Assembly: GCA_047618505.1 (NCBI GenBank)
Contig: JBLHLB010000039.1
Location: 1 to 19,282 of the forward strand
DNA: 19,282 nt
Source: JBLHLB01 sp047618505
GTDB taxonomy: Bacteria > Planctomycetota > UBA1135 > GCA-002686595
Direction: 5' to 3'
Shown: piece after piece, positions 7,232 through 15,600 of the stretch
Layout: each line of letters opens with the position of its first letter
How positions within the stretch are numbered: the stretch's first letter is position 1
Notes under the pieces: generated by a model
What the model was told of the DNA's origin: nothing
Database searches by the model: none
The model's input: the letters and a program-made list of their open reading frames with translations, nothing else
Translations under genes and position numbers: made by a program

Positions 7232-10200
7232 TCAGCGCACCTGGAGGAGTGGCGTGAAGTAACGATAGTAGACCTCCAGGGAGAGTACATTGATTGCTGT
7301 GGAGTACGTGCGATCGCGGTCGGTGTCCCCCGCGTAGCGCGAGTATGTCGAAATTGGACTCCATGACCCGTCCTCTTCCTGGGCCGGCAACAGGGTCTCC
7401 TGCATAGCGATGTTCCAGCGCTCCCAGGTCGATCCACCACGCCGGAAAGACGCTAGTGTGCCGTAGTACCAGAAGTAGAGATTGCCCTTGGCGTCGAATA
7501 CAAAAGCGTCGTCGCCGCGATTGCGGTACTCCCGCGGGCGCCGCCGACTGACAAAGTCCCAGGCGGAACGCAGGTCCGGCGATTCCAGATCGACACCGAG
7601 GAGCGAGAGTCCGAAGAGTGCCGCCGGAGTCGAAGCCGGCAGAATCGGATAGCCAGAGCGGAGGCGCTGGGGATTGTGATTGTAACGGAAGGCGCCGCGA
7701 TCGCCGTCCCAGGCATTTGCGAGGAAGCGGCGCGCACTGTCGAAAGTCTTGTCCGGTACCTCTAAGCCCGCCAGTCGCGCCGACTCGAGGGCCATCACCT
7801 GCCAGGCTGTCACGGATACCCGCGGCCAACGGTCGTCGTCCCAAACCGAGCCATCAGAGAAGTAGTAACCCCAGCCGCCGAAGAGGCGTCGATCGTTGCG
7901 TTGATTTTGCGCCACAAGAATGCGTGCAATAGCGCGCTCCAGGGGCGCGCGCAGGGACGCGTCCTCGGTTAAGGCAAAGCACTCCGCCAAGGCATATGTC
8001 GCGATGGCGTGGCTATAGGATGCGCCGTCTCCCACGTGTCCGGTGCGTTCGCTTACGAGGCTCTTGAGGTAGGCCACGGCTTTGGCTGAAACCGGCGCGT
8101 ACTCGGTGATTCCTCCCGGCAAGTGTCCCGCCCCCATAAAGGCCAAGAGAGCTAGTCCACTCTTGCCGATCCGAACGTCGCGGTACTTATCGCGATCAAA
8201 ATCGCGACGGCTACCCCAGCTTCCATTCGCGTTCTGTTTCGACGCTAGGTACTGCAGCCCGAGGGCCACTGCACGTTCCGTTTCCACTCCGCCGCCGAAC
8301 TCCTCAAGGGCCCGCAGGCGCGCATCACCGAAGCGGTTGGAGTAGGCGTTCTGCTCGCGACTGCGGCGCGGTGCATCATCGATTCTCTCCGTGGGCGGTG
8401 CGGCGGCGACCAACGGTTGTGCCTGGGGCACTGGGGCAGTGCCCGTCATCGCAGCTCGCTCCGGTCTCCAGGGGGAGCGCCGCCGCGGTCCACCAGCTTC
8501 GCGCGTGCGCCGTGCGGGGGGGGCGACACTTGGGTTGAGTTCGAACTCCGGTTGTTCACTCGGACTCGCCGACGTTGCCGCGAGCTCCGTAGCTGCACCG
8601 GAGCCAGTTGCGGGTGCTCTCAGGTCTGCTGCAGCCGTAAGCGAACGACGCTCCGGACCGCTCACACTCTGTCGACTGGGTCCCGAGAATTGCTCAAGGC
8701 GACGCCTAGGACTACCCAGGACTGGCGAGTTGTCCTGGGGCGTTAGCGTGCCAGTCGCACCTTCCGCCGGCGCCTCGGATGGGGCCGCGCGACCGGGTCC
8801 ACTCGCTGCGCGTTCCCGTCGAGTCGCGTTCGAAGCCGTCGGCCTCAGGGCTAACTCAGCGTGCCCCTCATCCGACATCTCGATGGGAAAGTCGCCGCTA
8901 TCGGCAACCTCAAGGGCGCGCAGTTCCGAGGTCGGCGTGGAGGATCCACGTTGCGGCGCCGAGAGCGAGCGACGCTGTGGTCCGTCGTCTTCCTGTCCGC
9001 GTTGCTCGCTCCTATTGACCAGGGTTCCATTGGGTGTTGGAGCCTCTACCGAGGGTTCCCTCGATTCACCGCTGTGTGACCTGTTCGCGCGACCGGGACC
9101 CTCATTGCTGCTGCCTGAAGTACGCTCAGTGAAGGCCAAGGCTCCCGCGTCAAGTTGTGTTGCGGCGGGGTTCCCGGCGGCACCTTCACCTGCATTGATG
9201 GCGGCCAGGGTGGCTGGGCCGGCCAATGCTGTTTCACGTCGACCGCGTTCGCCAGCATCCGTCATGCGACGGCGGTTGCCTGTTTCTGTGGCTCCCTCGG
9301 AGATGTCCTGTCTGGCTAGCTGAACCGCTTCCCCTTGGGCCGGTGCCGCTGATTCCGGGGCCGAAGCGATCGCCGGTTGGTCGCTGCGCAGCTCGGGACT
9401 TTGTCCCTCCAGGCTTTCGCGTTCGCGATTCTCCTGTGTCCCGTCCAGGACACCGAGGCTCATCTCTGCAACATTGCCGACTTCTTCCGCTTGGAGCGGC
9501 GCGGGTCCCGTGACCTGGGTCAGTTTCCGCTCAATTGTTCCTGTTGTGCTCGTGGGCGTGGCCGTACGCAGTCGGCGGGGCGCGGAGGCGGCATCATCGC
9601 CGCGCGCGCGCGTGGTGACGACCGTGTCTCCTGAGTTGGGACTTGCTGCAGCACTAGCCAGGACGGTGTCGGCCTGTGTTGTCGCCGTGGGCAAGAGCGA
9701 CTCCGTACGCTGAGCCGGCAGTTGATCCCCCTCTGTCGCTGTGTGTGTTAAGGATGGTGCGCGGTCGCCATACTCGGGGCTTAGGCGTTCCGGTGCGGCC
9801 ACCTCGGAGGGGGCACTGCTGCGACCACCGGAAGCCTGGTTGCTCTCCAGACGATTCGCCAGTGGTGCCGATTCCTCTGGGGCACGACTGGTGTCCATGG
9901 ACTCCGATGAAGTCGGAGCAGCGTCCGTGGAGTTTTCCAGGTCGGCCTGTAACTCCGTGCGAGAAGGCGTCGCGGAACTGTCCGCAGCGGTGGCGCGTTC
10001 GGCCGCAAGTTCGCCGGATCTTTCCTGAAGGGATGAGCGCGTTCCACCGCTCTCTAGCGCGAGTCGCACGCGGAAAACACGCTCCACGTCCTGGGTCGCC
10101 ACAGGATCCGACTCGGGAACTACCTCACGGAACCAAAGCAGCAACAGCATGTGTGCCAGGACCGAGACGAGGAAGCACTTGTAGAGAATGTCGATCGCGC

Positions 10201-11320
10201 GCCAGCGCTTCGCCAAGATCGCCAGAACTCCGATCGTCACCAACAGTACAAGGATCAGGAGCTCCGTCAGGGAAAGGGGAGCTTGGGGAAGTTGGAATAG
10301 TTCGCGGGAGCGCGCCCGCAGAATGTTGCCGCCGTCGGATCCCGCCGCCCGCTGGAAGAGCAGTGCGAAGCCACCCTCCGTTGGTAGGGGAGCGCGTTCC
10401 GAAGCTAGGGTATTCAGGCCGATCAAAGGCCGCGGTTCGAGCCAACCCCCGGGTCCGCCCTCCGCTGTGCGGAAGCTGCGATAGAGATCAAAGCTGCGCG
10501 CACCGCCCGGCCCATTGTTCGAGCCCGCGCGATCCGAGGCAAAGAGCAGGGCGCGACCATCCGGTGTCAGGGCCGGTTCACGTTCCTCAAAAGGCGTATT
10601 GAGGCTGGCGAGGGTTCCAACAACCCAGGTCTCATTTTCGCCTCCCGGTTCATCAATGCGATTGCCTTCGGCATCGCGCGCTTCCCTTGGAAGGGCACCG
10701 AATAGGTCGAAGTCTGTGCGCGCGCCGCGCAATCGATTGGATGCAAAGGCCAGGGCCCGCGTCCCCGGCATGGGGAAGGGGTCCGTATCGTCGGCGCTGC
10801 TGTTGATTCCTGCACCCGCCGGCTCGGGCGTTCCGAAGTGCCCGTCGCCATAGGGAACGCGCCAGAGGTCCAGGCCGAAGTTCTCGCCGCCACGATCGCT
10901 GGCGAACCAAAGTGCATCGGAGCCGAAGGCCGGTGCCATCTCGTCTGCAGCGGTATTCAGCTTGGTCAAAGGTCGGGCATCATGGATGCGCTGTCCATCC
11001 AGGTCGGCCACCCACAGTTCCGCGTTGAGTCCGCGCTCGCCGACCGAGAAGACCAGCAGCCGTCCATCGGGGGAAATAGCTGGCCGCCCCTCACGGTCCG
11101 TGCCGTTGACGCCGCCGCCGAGGTCCTGCGCATCATCCCAGATCGCGTGGCGCACGGCGTCGCCGGAGATCGAACTGACGGAACCCTCCCCGTCGGACCA
11201 GGCCGCACCTATATCCAGGGACTGGCGCGCCAGGAGCCAACCAGCCCAGCCCGCGGCGGCGATCATTGCCACCAGGGCAACGATGTCCTTGCCCAGATTT
11301 TGCGTATGACCCTTGGCCAT
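7232..11320 (-). CDS. TolB-like propeller / membrane hairpin / disordered linker / squalene-cyclase-like toroid fusion
   Basis: The 1362-residue protein has a composite architecture. A first membrane segment (12-32) leads into a PD40/TolB-like propeller (about 60-345) with blades such as RPAISPDGRLLVFS, ALWFASDRGGENFGLDLWR and EPALTPDGRALLFASDR. Membrane segments 2 and 3 (about 353-370 and 379-397) are joined by the basic loop KRWRAID. A Ser/Ala/Glu/Arg-rich, probably disordered linker covers about 415-1005, with recurrent P-x-R-R motifs. A C-terminal alpha/alpha toroid of the prenyltransferase/squalene-oxidase type covers 1008-1362, with QW-type repeats QNANGSW and QEEDGSW. By the positive-inside rule, propeller, linker and toroid all face the periplasm. 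It starts at ATG 11320, 6 nt after the exbD-like stop, so it is very likely co-translated with the channel genes. The membrane hairpin probably contacts the channel, as TolA or TonB does. A true cyclase activity is unlikely outside the cytoplasm, but this is not proven. Confidence 0.88.
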   Translation of the reverse strand: MAKGHTQNLGKDIVALVAMIAAAGWAGWLLARQSLDIGAAWSDGEGSVSSISGDAVRHAIWDDAQDLGGGVNGTDREGRPAISPDGRLLVFSVGERGLNAELWVADLDGQRIHDARPLTKLNTAADEMAPAFGSDALWFASDRGGENFGLDLWRVPYGDGHFGTPEPAGAGINSSADDTDPFPMPGTRALAFASNRLRGARTDFDLFGALPREARDAEGNRIDEPGGENETWVVGTLASLNTPFEEREPALTPDGRALLFASDRAGSNNGPGGARSFDLYRSFRTAEGGPGGWLEPRPLIGLNTLASERAPLPTEGGFALLFQRAAGSDGGNILRARSRELFQLPQAPLSLTELLILVLLVTIGVLAILAKRWRAIDILYKCFLVSVLAHMLLLLWFREVVPESDPVATQDVERVFRVRLALESGGTRSSLQERSGELAAERATAADSSATPSRTELQADLENSTDAAPTSSESMDTSRAPEESAPLANRLESNQASGGRSSAPSEVAAPERLSPEYGDRAPSLTHTATEGDQLPAQRTESLLPTATTQADTVLASAAASPNSGDTVVTTRARGDDAASAPRRLRTATPTSTTGTIERKLTQVTGPAPLQAEEVGNVAEMSLGVLDGTQENRERESLEGQSPELRSDQPAIASAPESAAPAQGEAVQLARQDISEGATETGNRRRMTDAGERGRRETALAGPATLAAINAGEGAAGNPAATQLDAGALAFTERTSGSSNEGPGRANRSHSGESREPSVEAPTPNGTLVNRSEQRGQEDDGPQRRSLSAPQRGSSTPTSELRALEVADSGDFPIEMSDEGHAELALRPTASNATRRERAASGPGRAAPSEAPAEGATGTLTPQDNSPVLGSPRRRLEQFSGPSRQSVSGPERRSLTAAADLRAPATGSGAATELAATSASPSEQPEFELNPSVAPPARRTREAGGPRRRSPWRPERAAMTGTAPVPQAQPLVAAAPPTERIDDAPRRSREQNAYSNRFGDARLRALEEFGGGVETERAVALGLQYLASKQNANGSWGSRRDFDRDKYRDVRIGKSGLALLAFMGAGHLPGGITEYAPVSAKAVAYLKSLVSERTGHVGDGASYSHAIATYALAECFALTEDASLRAPLERAIARILVAQNQRNDRRLFGGWGYYFSDGSVWDDDRWPRVSVTAWQVMALESARLAGLEVPDKTFDSARRFLANAWDGDRGAFRYNHNPQRLRSGYPILPASTPAALFGLSLLGVDLESPDLRSAWDFVSRRRPREYRNRGDDAFVFDAKGNLYFWYYGTLASFRRGGSTWERWNIAMQETLLPAQEEDGSWSPISTYSRYAGDTDRDRTYSTAINVLSLEVYYRYFTPLLQVR

Positions 11321-11326
11321 GGCGCC

Positions 11327-11743
11327 CTAGGTACCTGCCTCGTTGGACGTTCCCACCGCGAGGTTGGAGAGCCCGGCGACTCCGCAAGCATCCATTACTT
11401 GAACGATGGCCTGGTGCTGGGCGTGACGATGGCCGCGGATTGTGACTGGCGTTTCGGCGTTGTGCTGCGCAGCTCCTTTGAGGCGTTCGAGTAGTTGGTC
11501 GAAGGAAAGGACGATGCCGTCCAGCACAAAGCTGCCGTCTTCCTCCACGTTGACGATCAACTCATCCTGTTGCTGCTGCGCCTCGGCACCGCTCTCCGCC
11601 CGCGGGAGCTCGATGTCGATGGCGCGCTCCGGATCGAGGAAGGTCGTCGTGACCATGAAGAAAATCAGCAGCAGGAAGACCACGTCGATCATCGGCGTGA
11701 GGTTGGGTTCTTCGTCCAACCAATTGTCTTCACGAATCTTCAA
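11327..11743 (-). CDS. ExbD/TolR-family biopolymer transport protein
   Basis: The 138-residue protein has the family layout: a short cytoplasmic N-terminus, NLTPMIDVVFLLLIFFMV with the conserved membrane Asp at residue 20 (proton-path residue in ExbD and TolR), and a small periplasmic domain (about 45-135). With the ExbB/TolQ-like partner it should form an inner-membrane channel that converts proton-motive force into movement of a third protein, here most likely the fusion protein encoded next. The start is TTG at 11743, sharing TTGA with the partner's stop; AGGAG lies 8 nt upstream, and no ATG precedes the conserved membrane segment except Met18 inside it. Whether it is closer to ExbD or TolR cannot be decided by eye. 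Confidence 0.93.
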   Translation of the reverse strand: MKIREDNWLDEEPNLTPMIDVVFLLLIFFMVTTTFLDPERAIDIELPRAESGAEAQQQQDELIVNVEEDGSFVLDGIVLSFDQLLERLKGAAQHNAETPVTIRGHRHAQHQAIVQVMDACGVAGLSNLAVGTSNEAGT

Positions 11744-12450
11744 GCGACGCTCTCCTGATCGGTTTCACAGAGCACATCCGATAGCTCGAGGTAGGCATCT
11801 TCACTGCGGCGAACAAAGCGGTCGATCTTGCCGCGCAACCAGAAGATGGCGGCCTGGGTCGGGATCGCAACAGAGAGTCCCGCGGCGGTTGTGATCAGGG
11901 CTTGGCTGATCCCACCGGCCAGGAGCTCGGGCTTTCCGATGGCGTCCTCGCCGGCGATCTCCGAGAAGGCTTGGATCATACCCCAGACCGTGCCGAGCAA
12001 GCCCAGGAGGGGCGCGACGACGGAGATCAGGACCAGGGGGCGCAGGGGCGTCGTGAGCCGTTTTGCTTCCCGAGAACCTGCGTCTTCAACTGCCAATTCG
12101 CGGTCGCCGAAGGGGCTCTTGGCGTGACGTAGGCCCGTGGCAAGAATGCGCCCCAGGGGAGTTGATCGTTCTGAGCAGAGCACCAGCGCCTTGCTCGGCC
12201 CCGCGCTGCGCGTCAGTTCGAGGATGGCACGCACCTGCTTTTTGCTGCCGAGTTCCCCATCCCGCAATCGAATGGAGCGCTCGACCACCAGGCCGAAAGC
12301 CACGACCGAGGCTAGGGCGATGGGGATCATCAGGGGTCCACCCTCCAGGAGCATGTCGAACAGCGAGTTGAGTCCCACGGCGCCCTCTGTCTGGGGGGCC
12401 GCCGGATTGGCCAGGGAGGTCGCTAGGGATGTGATAAGGGAGCTGCTCAT
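11740..12450 (-). CDS. MotA/TolQ/ExbB-family proton channel protein
   Basis: The 236-residue protein has three membrane segments in the TolQ/ExbB pattern: about 38-57, 137-157 (PLLGLLGTVWGMIQAF, the most conserved block of the family) and 180-205 (GGISQALITTAAGLSVAIPTQA). The roughly 75-residue cytoplasmic loop between segments 1 and 2 and the C-terminal helix match the family. It is expected to assemble as a pentamer around ExbD/TolR-type dimers and conduct protons. ATG at 12450 was chosen: the reading frame is open further upstream, to 12576, but that extension would encode a basic, non-membrane leader across the structured hairpin at 12512-12611. Its stop overlaps the TTG start of the ExbD-like gene by 4 nt, so the pair is translationally coupled. 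Confidence 0.92.
   Translation of the reverse strand: MSSSLITSLATSLANPAAPQTEGAVGLNSLFDMLLEGGPLMIPIALASVVAFGLVVERSIRLRDGELGSKKQVRAILELTRSAGPSKALVLCSERSTPLGRILATGLRHAKSPFGDRELAVEDAGSREAKRLTTPLRPLVLISVVAPLLGLLGTVWGMIQAFSEIAGEDAIGKPELLAGGISQALITTAAGLSVAIPTQAAIFWLRGKIDRFVRRSEDAYLELSDVLCETDQESVA
11751..11756 (-). promoter_or_regulatory. Shine-Dalgarno site for the TTG start of the ExbD-like gene
   Basis: On the minus strand AGGAGA lies inside the end of the upstream channel gene; the AGGAG core is 8 nt before the TTG at 11743. It is one of the few convincing ribosome-binding sites in the window and it decides this unusual start. Confidence 0.6.
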
Positions 12451-12511
12451 GGTGACTTTAGCTCGGGGGAGGAATTCAACCTGTGGCGATTGCCAAGCGC
12501 ATGCGAAGGTG

Positions 12512-12611
12512 AGGAGGACGGGGAAGCCGGGGAGGTGGACCTTTGGCGGCGACCTTCGCCACCTTCGGTACCCCACGTACCCTCCACCTCTTTGGCTCCC
12601 CCGTCCTTTTT
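12512..12611 (+). repeat. long inverted repeat with nested hairpins and a plus-strand T-tract
   Basis: Arms at 12516-12539 and 12583-12606 are 24 nt each. As plus-strand RNA they pair continuously except for one A-C mismatch, using three G-U wobbles. As minus-strand RNA the same three wobbles become A-C mismatches. The plus strand then has TTTTT at 12607-12611. The 43-nt loop contains two further small stems: TGGCG/CGCCA (12544-12548 with 12557-12561) and GGTAC/GTACC (12567-12571 with 12577-12581). Plus-strand pairing plus the T-tract fits an intrinsic terminator facing against the genes; a bidirectional terminator or an intergenic repeat element is also possible. It accounts for most of the gap between the TPR gene and the channel gene. 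Confidence 0.6.
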
Positions 12612-12625
12612 CTATTGGGTTCTAG

Positions 12626-15600
12626 TCAGAGCGATTCGAGTCGCGCCAGGGCAGCGCGGGCCCGCTTGGCCCACGCGCTTTCCCCGTGATCTTCGAGGAC
12701 CTCGCGGTAACGCGGAGCTGCGTCACCGGGTCGTTCGAGTGCTTCGAGGCTAACCCCAGCGCGGTATAAGGATTCTGAAACCGCGGGGCCGTGCGAGTAG
12801 AGCACGGCGACCTTGATGTACTCGGAGAGGGCATCCTCATGGCGACCTTCGCCCTGCAGGATGTTGCCCTTGACGACACGGGCCTCGGCGGCCAAGGCGC
12901 CCTTGTCCAATTGAAGTACGCGTTCCAACGCGGCCCGTGCAGGTCGGTTTTGTCCGAGGGCTGCGAGGGCACGCCCGCGCCAAAGCTCCGCTTCCGCAAG
13001 GTTCGGGAACTGGGGCGCCTCCTTGGCCAAGAGCGACAGGGCCTGGGCCGAGGGTTCCCAGCGCTCAAGATGTCCGAGGGCCAGGCCGAGTCGAAAGAGC
13101 GCCTTGGGGCGAACTTCGTGGCGCGGCAATTCAGTGCGTAACCGATCCAGGGGGGCGATGACCTGGGCATAGTCGGCGGAGCGATAGTGTGCTTCGCCCA
13201 GGAGGAATAGAGCTTCTCCGAGCAGCGGGCTGTCCCCATGGTTCTCCACAAGCCGTGCGAAAAGCGTTGCCGCCTCGACATGCTTGTTCTGGGACAGGAG
13301 CACGAAGCCGCCCTTGTAGAGGGCGTCCGCAGCCAGAGGCGAGTTTGGGTTCGATGCGCGAGCGTAGAGGACCAAGGCTTGATCCTCTTCGCCGGCGGCC
13401 AAGCGCGCTTCGGCGACGAAGAAGCTCGCCTCCATAACGTTTGGGTCGTCCTTGGAACGCTGAGTCGCGGTTCTCAGTTGCGCTTCCGCTCGGTCGCGAT
13501 CATCGGCCTCCAGGGAGAGGTAGGTACCCTCGATCAAGGCGCGAACGGCAACATCACCGGCGTCTTGACCAGCGGACAAGCTCTGCAGCAACGCTTCATA
13601 GAGCAACTGTCCATGGGCCGGTTCTCCGGCACGTTGATGGGCTTCGGCCAGGGCGCGTGTGACTTCAAAGCGGCGCCCGTTATCCGGGAGGATGGCACCT
13701 TTGTTTGCGTTCAGAAGAGTGAGTGCAACGACGCCCTCTGCCACGCGCTCGGCCCGAGCCATTGACCAAACGGTGAGCTCCAGGGCGGAGGCGGCCAGGT
13801 CCGGGTCGCTCTCGAGCAGGAAGGCCAGGCCGTCGCGGGTCGAAAGCGGCACAAGCAAGTCGCCCGCCTTTCCGAACTCAGCCCGGTCGAAGTGGCACCA
13901 GGCCAGGCCGTAGCGTGCGCGTGCCTCCAACTCCGCATCCTTGCCTTGGATGCGTGAGAGCAGTTCCGCGAAGCGCGCCATAGCGTTCTCGTTATCGCCG
14001 GTCTGTGAGAGATCTTCCGCCAGGCGCAAGAGGGCGCGCGCACCTTCGAGGCCTGACCCATCGGTGGAAGCGGCTAGGGAAAGGGCTCGCCCCCGCTCCG
14101 CGCTGTCGTCGGTTGTGCGTGCCAGGGCGATCAGGGCCTCGGTCGAGAAGACACCTCCTGGATTGTTCTCCAGGTAGATTCGCCAGGCCTGTGCAGCCCC
14201 TTCGCGTGATCCACCCTCCTCCAGGGCGCGCGCGGCCATGCGCCTGGCTTCTTCCGACTCGGCGCAGGTGGGCATGTCCTCTGCGAGGGAGGCGAACCCA
14301 TTGGCGGCGGCCGCGAGATCCGCGGTGCGGTAGTGGCACCAGGCAATACGTGACCGGGAGCGTGAACGTGAAGCGTCGTCCTCAGCCAGTTCAAGGGCCG
14401 AGACAAAGGCTCCTTCGGCGGCGTCCCAGCGTCCCAGTTGGAAGCGGGCTTCCCCTAAGACCAGGAGCGTGGGGCCACGGTAGCCGACCTCCTTTCCACG
14501 CTTGAGAAGGGTCTCCGCAAGGCGCTCGGCGCCTTCGATGTCACCGGAGTTAAGGGCAGATACGGCCGCCGCGTGGATGGCGTAATCAGAGCCGCCCTGT
14601 GCATAGGAAGCGCGGGCCTCTTCGCTGCGCCCAAGCATCCCAAGGGCATCGCCGCGTGCGACGAAAATCCGCCCCTGGAGTTGCTCGTCATCTGTGGCGG
14701 CCAAGCCGCGGTCAAAGGTTGCCAGGGCAAGTTCATGGGCACCCTGTGCCGCCTGGGCCCGGCCGCCCCATAAGCAGGCTTCGGCGTCCTTGGCACTGAC
14801 GAGTTGAGCCAGGGCTTCGACTGCTGCCTTGTGCTGACCGGCGCTCACCAGTTGAACACCCTGTTGCAGGCGACACTCACGGGTGAAACTGCTCGAGGGA
14901 AACTGCCTAAGCACCTGGCCAAAAGCCTGGGCAGCTTCGGCCGGACGGTTGAGGGCAGCCAGGGCAAAGCCGCTTCCACGCAGGGCCGCATCGGCGCTGG
15001 CGTGGCTGTTCGGTATGGCGCGGAAGGTCTTAAGGGCAGCCTCCGCATCAGGGATCTCCAGGAGGGCTTCGCCCAGGAGCAGGGCGATTTCGACGGCCGC
15101 CGGGTCACCCTCGTGGCGACCAAGGAATTGGCGGGCACGTTCGACGGTTGGCTGGGCTTTTCCCTGTTCCCAAGCGCACCAGGCCAGAGCCCGACGCGCG
15201 TCAGCAGCGGTCGCTGCCTGGGGGAAAGCCTTGAGGTGTTGTTCGTAGGCGGCTTCCGCCTGGCCAAAATCGCGCGCTTGGAAATGCGCTTCCGCCAGAA
15301 GGAATCCGGCAGGTGCGTGGAGGTAGGTTTGATCGCCAGCAAGGACCGCGGCGAAGTGCAAGCTGGCGACTTCGGCTTGTCCAAGGGCAAGCGCACATTC
15401 GCCTGCGCGGAACTCGGCCTCGAGTCGGTATTCAAAACCGGCGACACCGGCGAGCTCGCGCCAGTGGGGCAGGGCTTCGGCATGGCGGTCAAGGGAGAAC
15501 AGTGCCGTGGCCAGGCGATAGCGGGCCAAGGACACACGCAAGGAGCGCCGGTGATCTCCCAGGAATTTGTTGCCTGCCGTAACGGCGAGATCCCACAACT

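Noticed and set aside
8391..10602. Plus-strand open frames of about 310 codons opposite the disordered linker (8391-9323 and 9676-10602)
   Set aside because: The translations are Arg/Ser/Pro/Gly-rich low complexity, as expected from reversing a biased linker; no start context or domain supports them.
12451..12576. N-terminal extension of the ExbB/TolQ-like protein to 12576
   Set aside because: It would translate the structured inverted repeat and put 42 non-family residues before a normal family N-terminus; ATG at 12450 is preferred.
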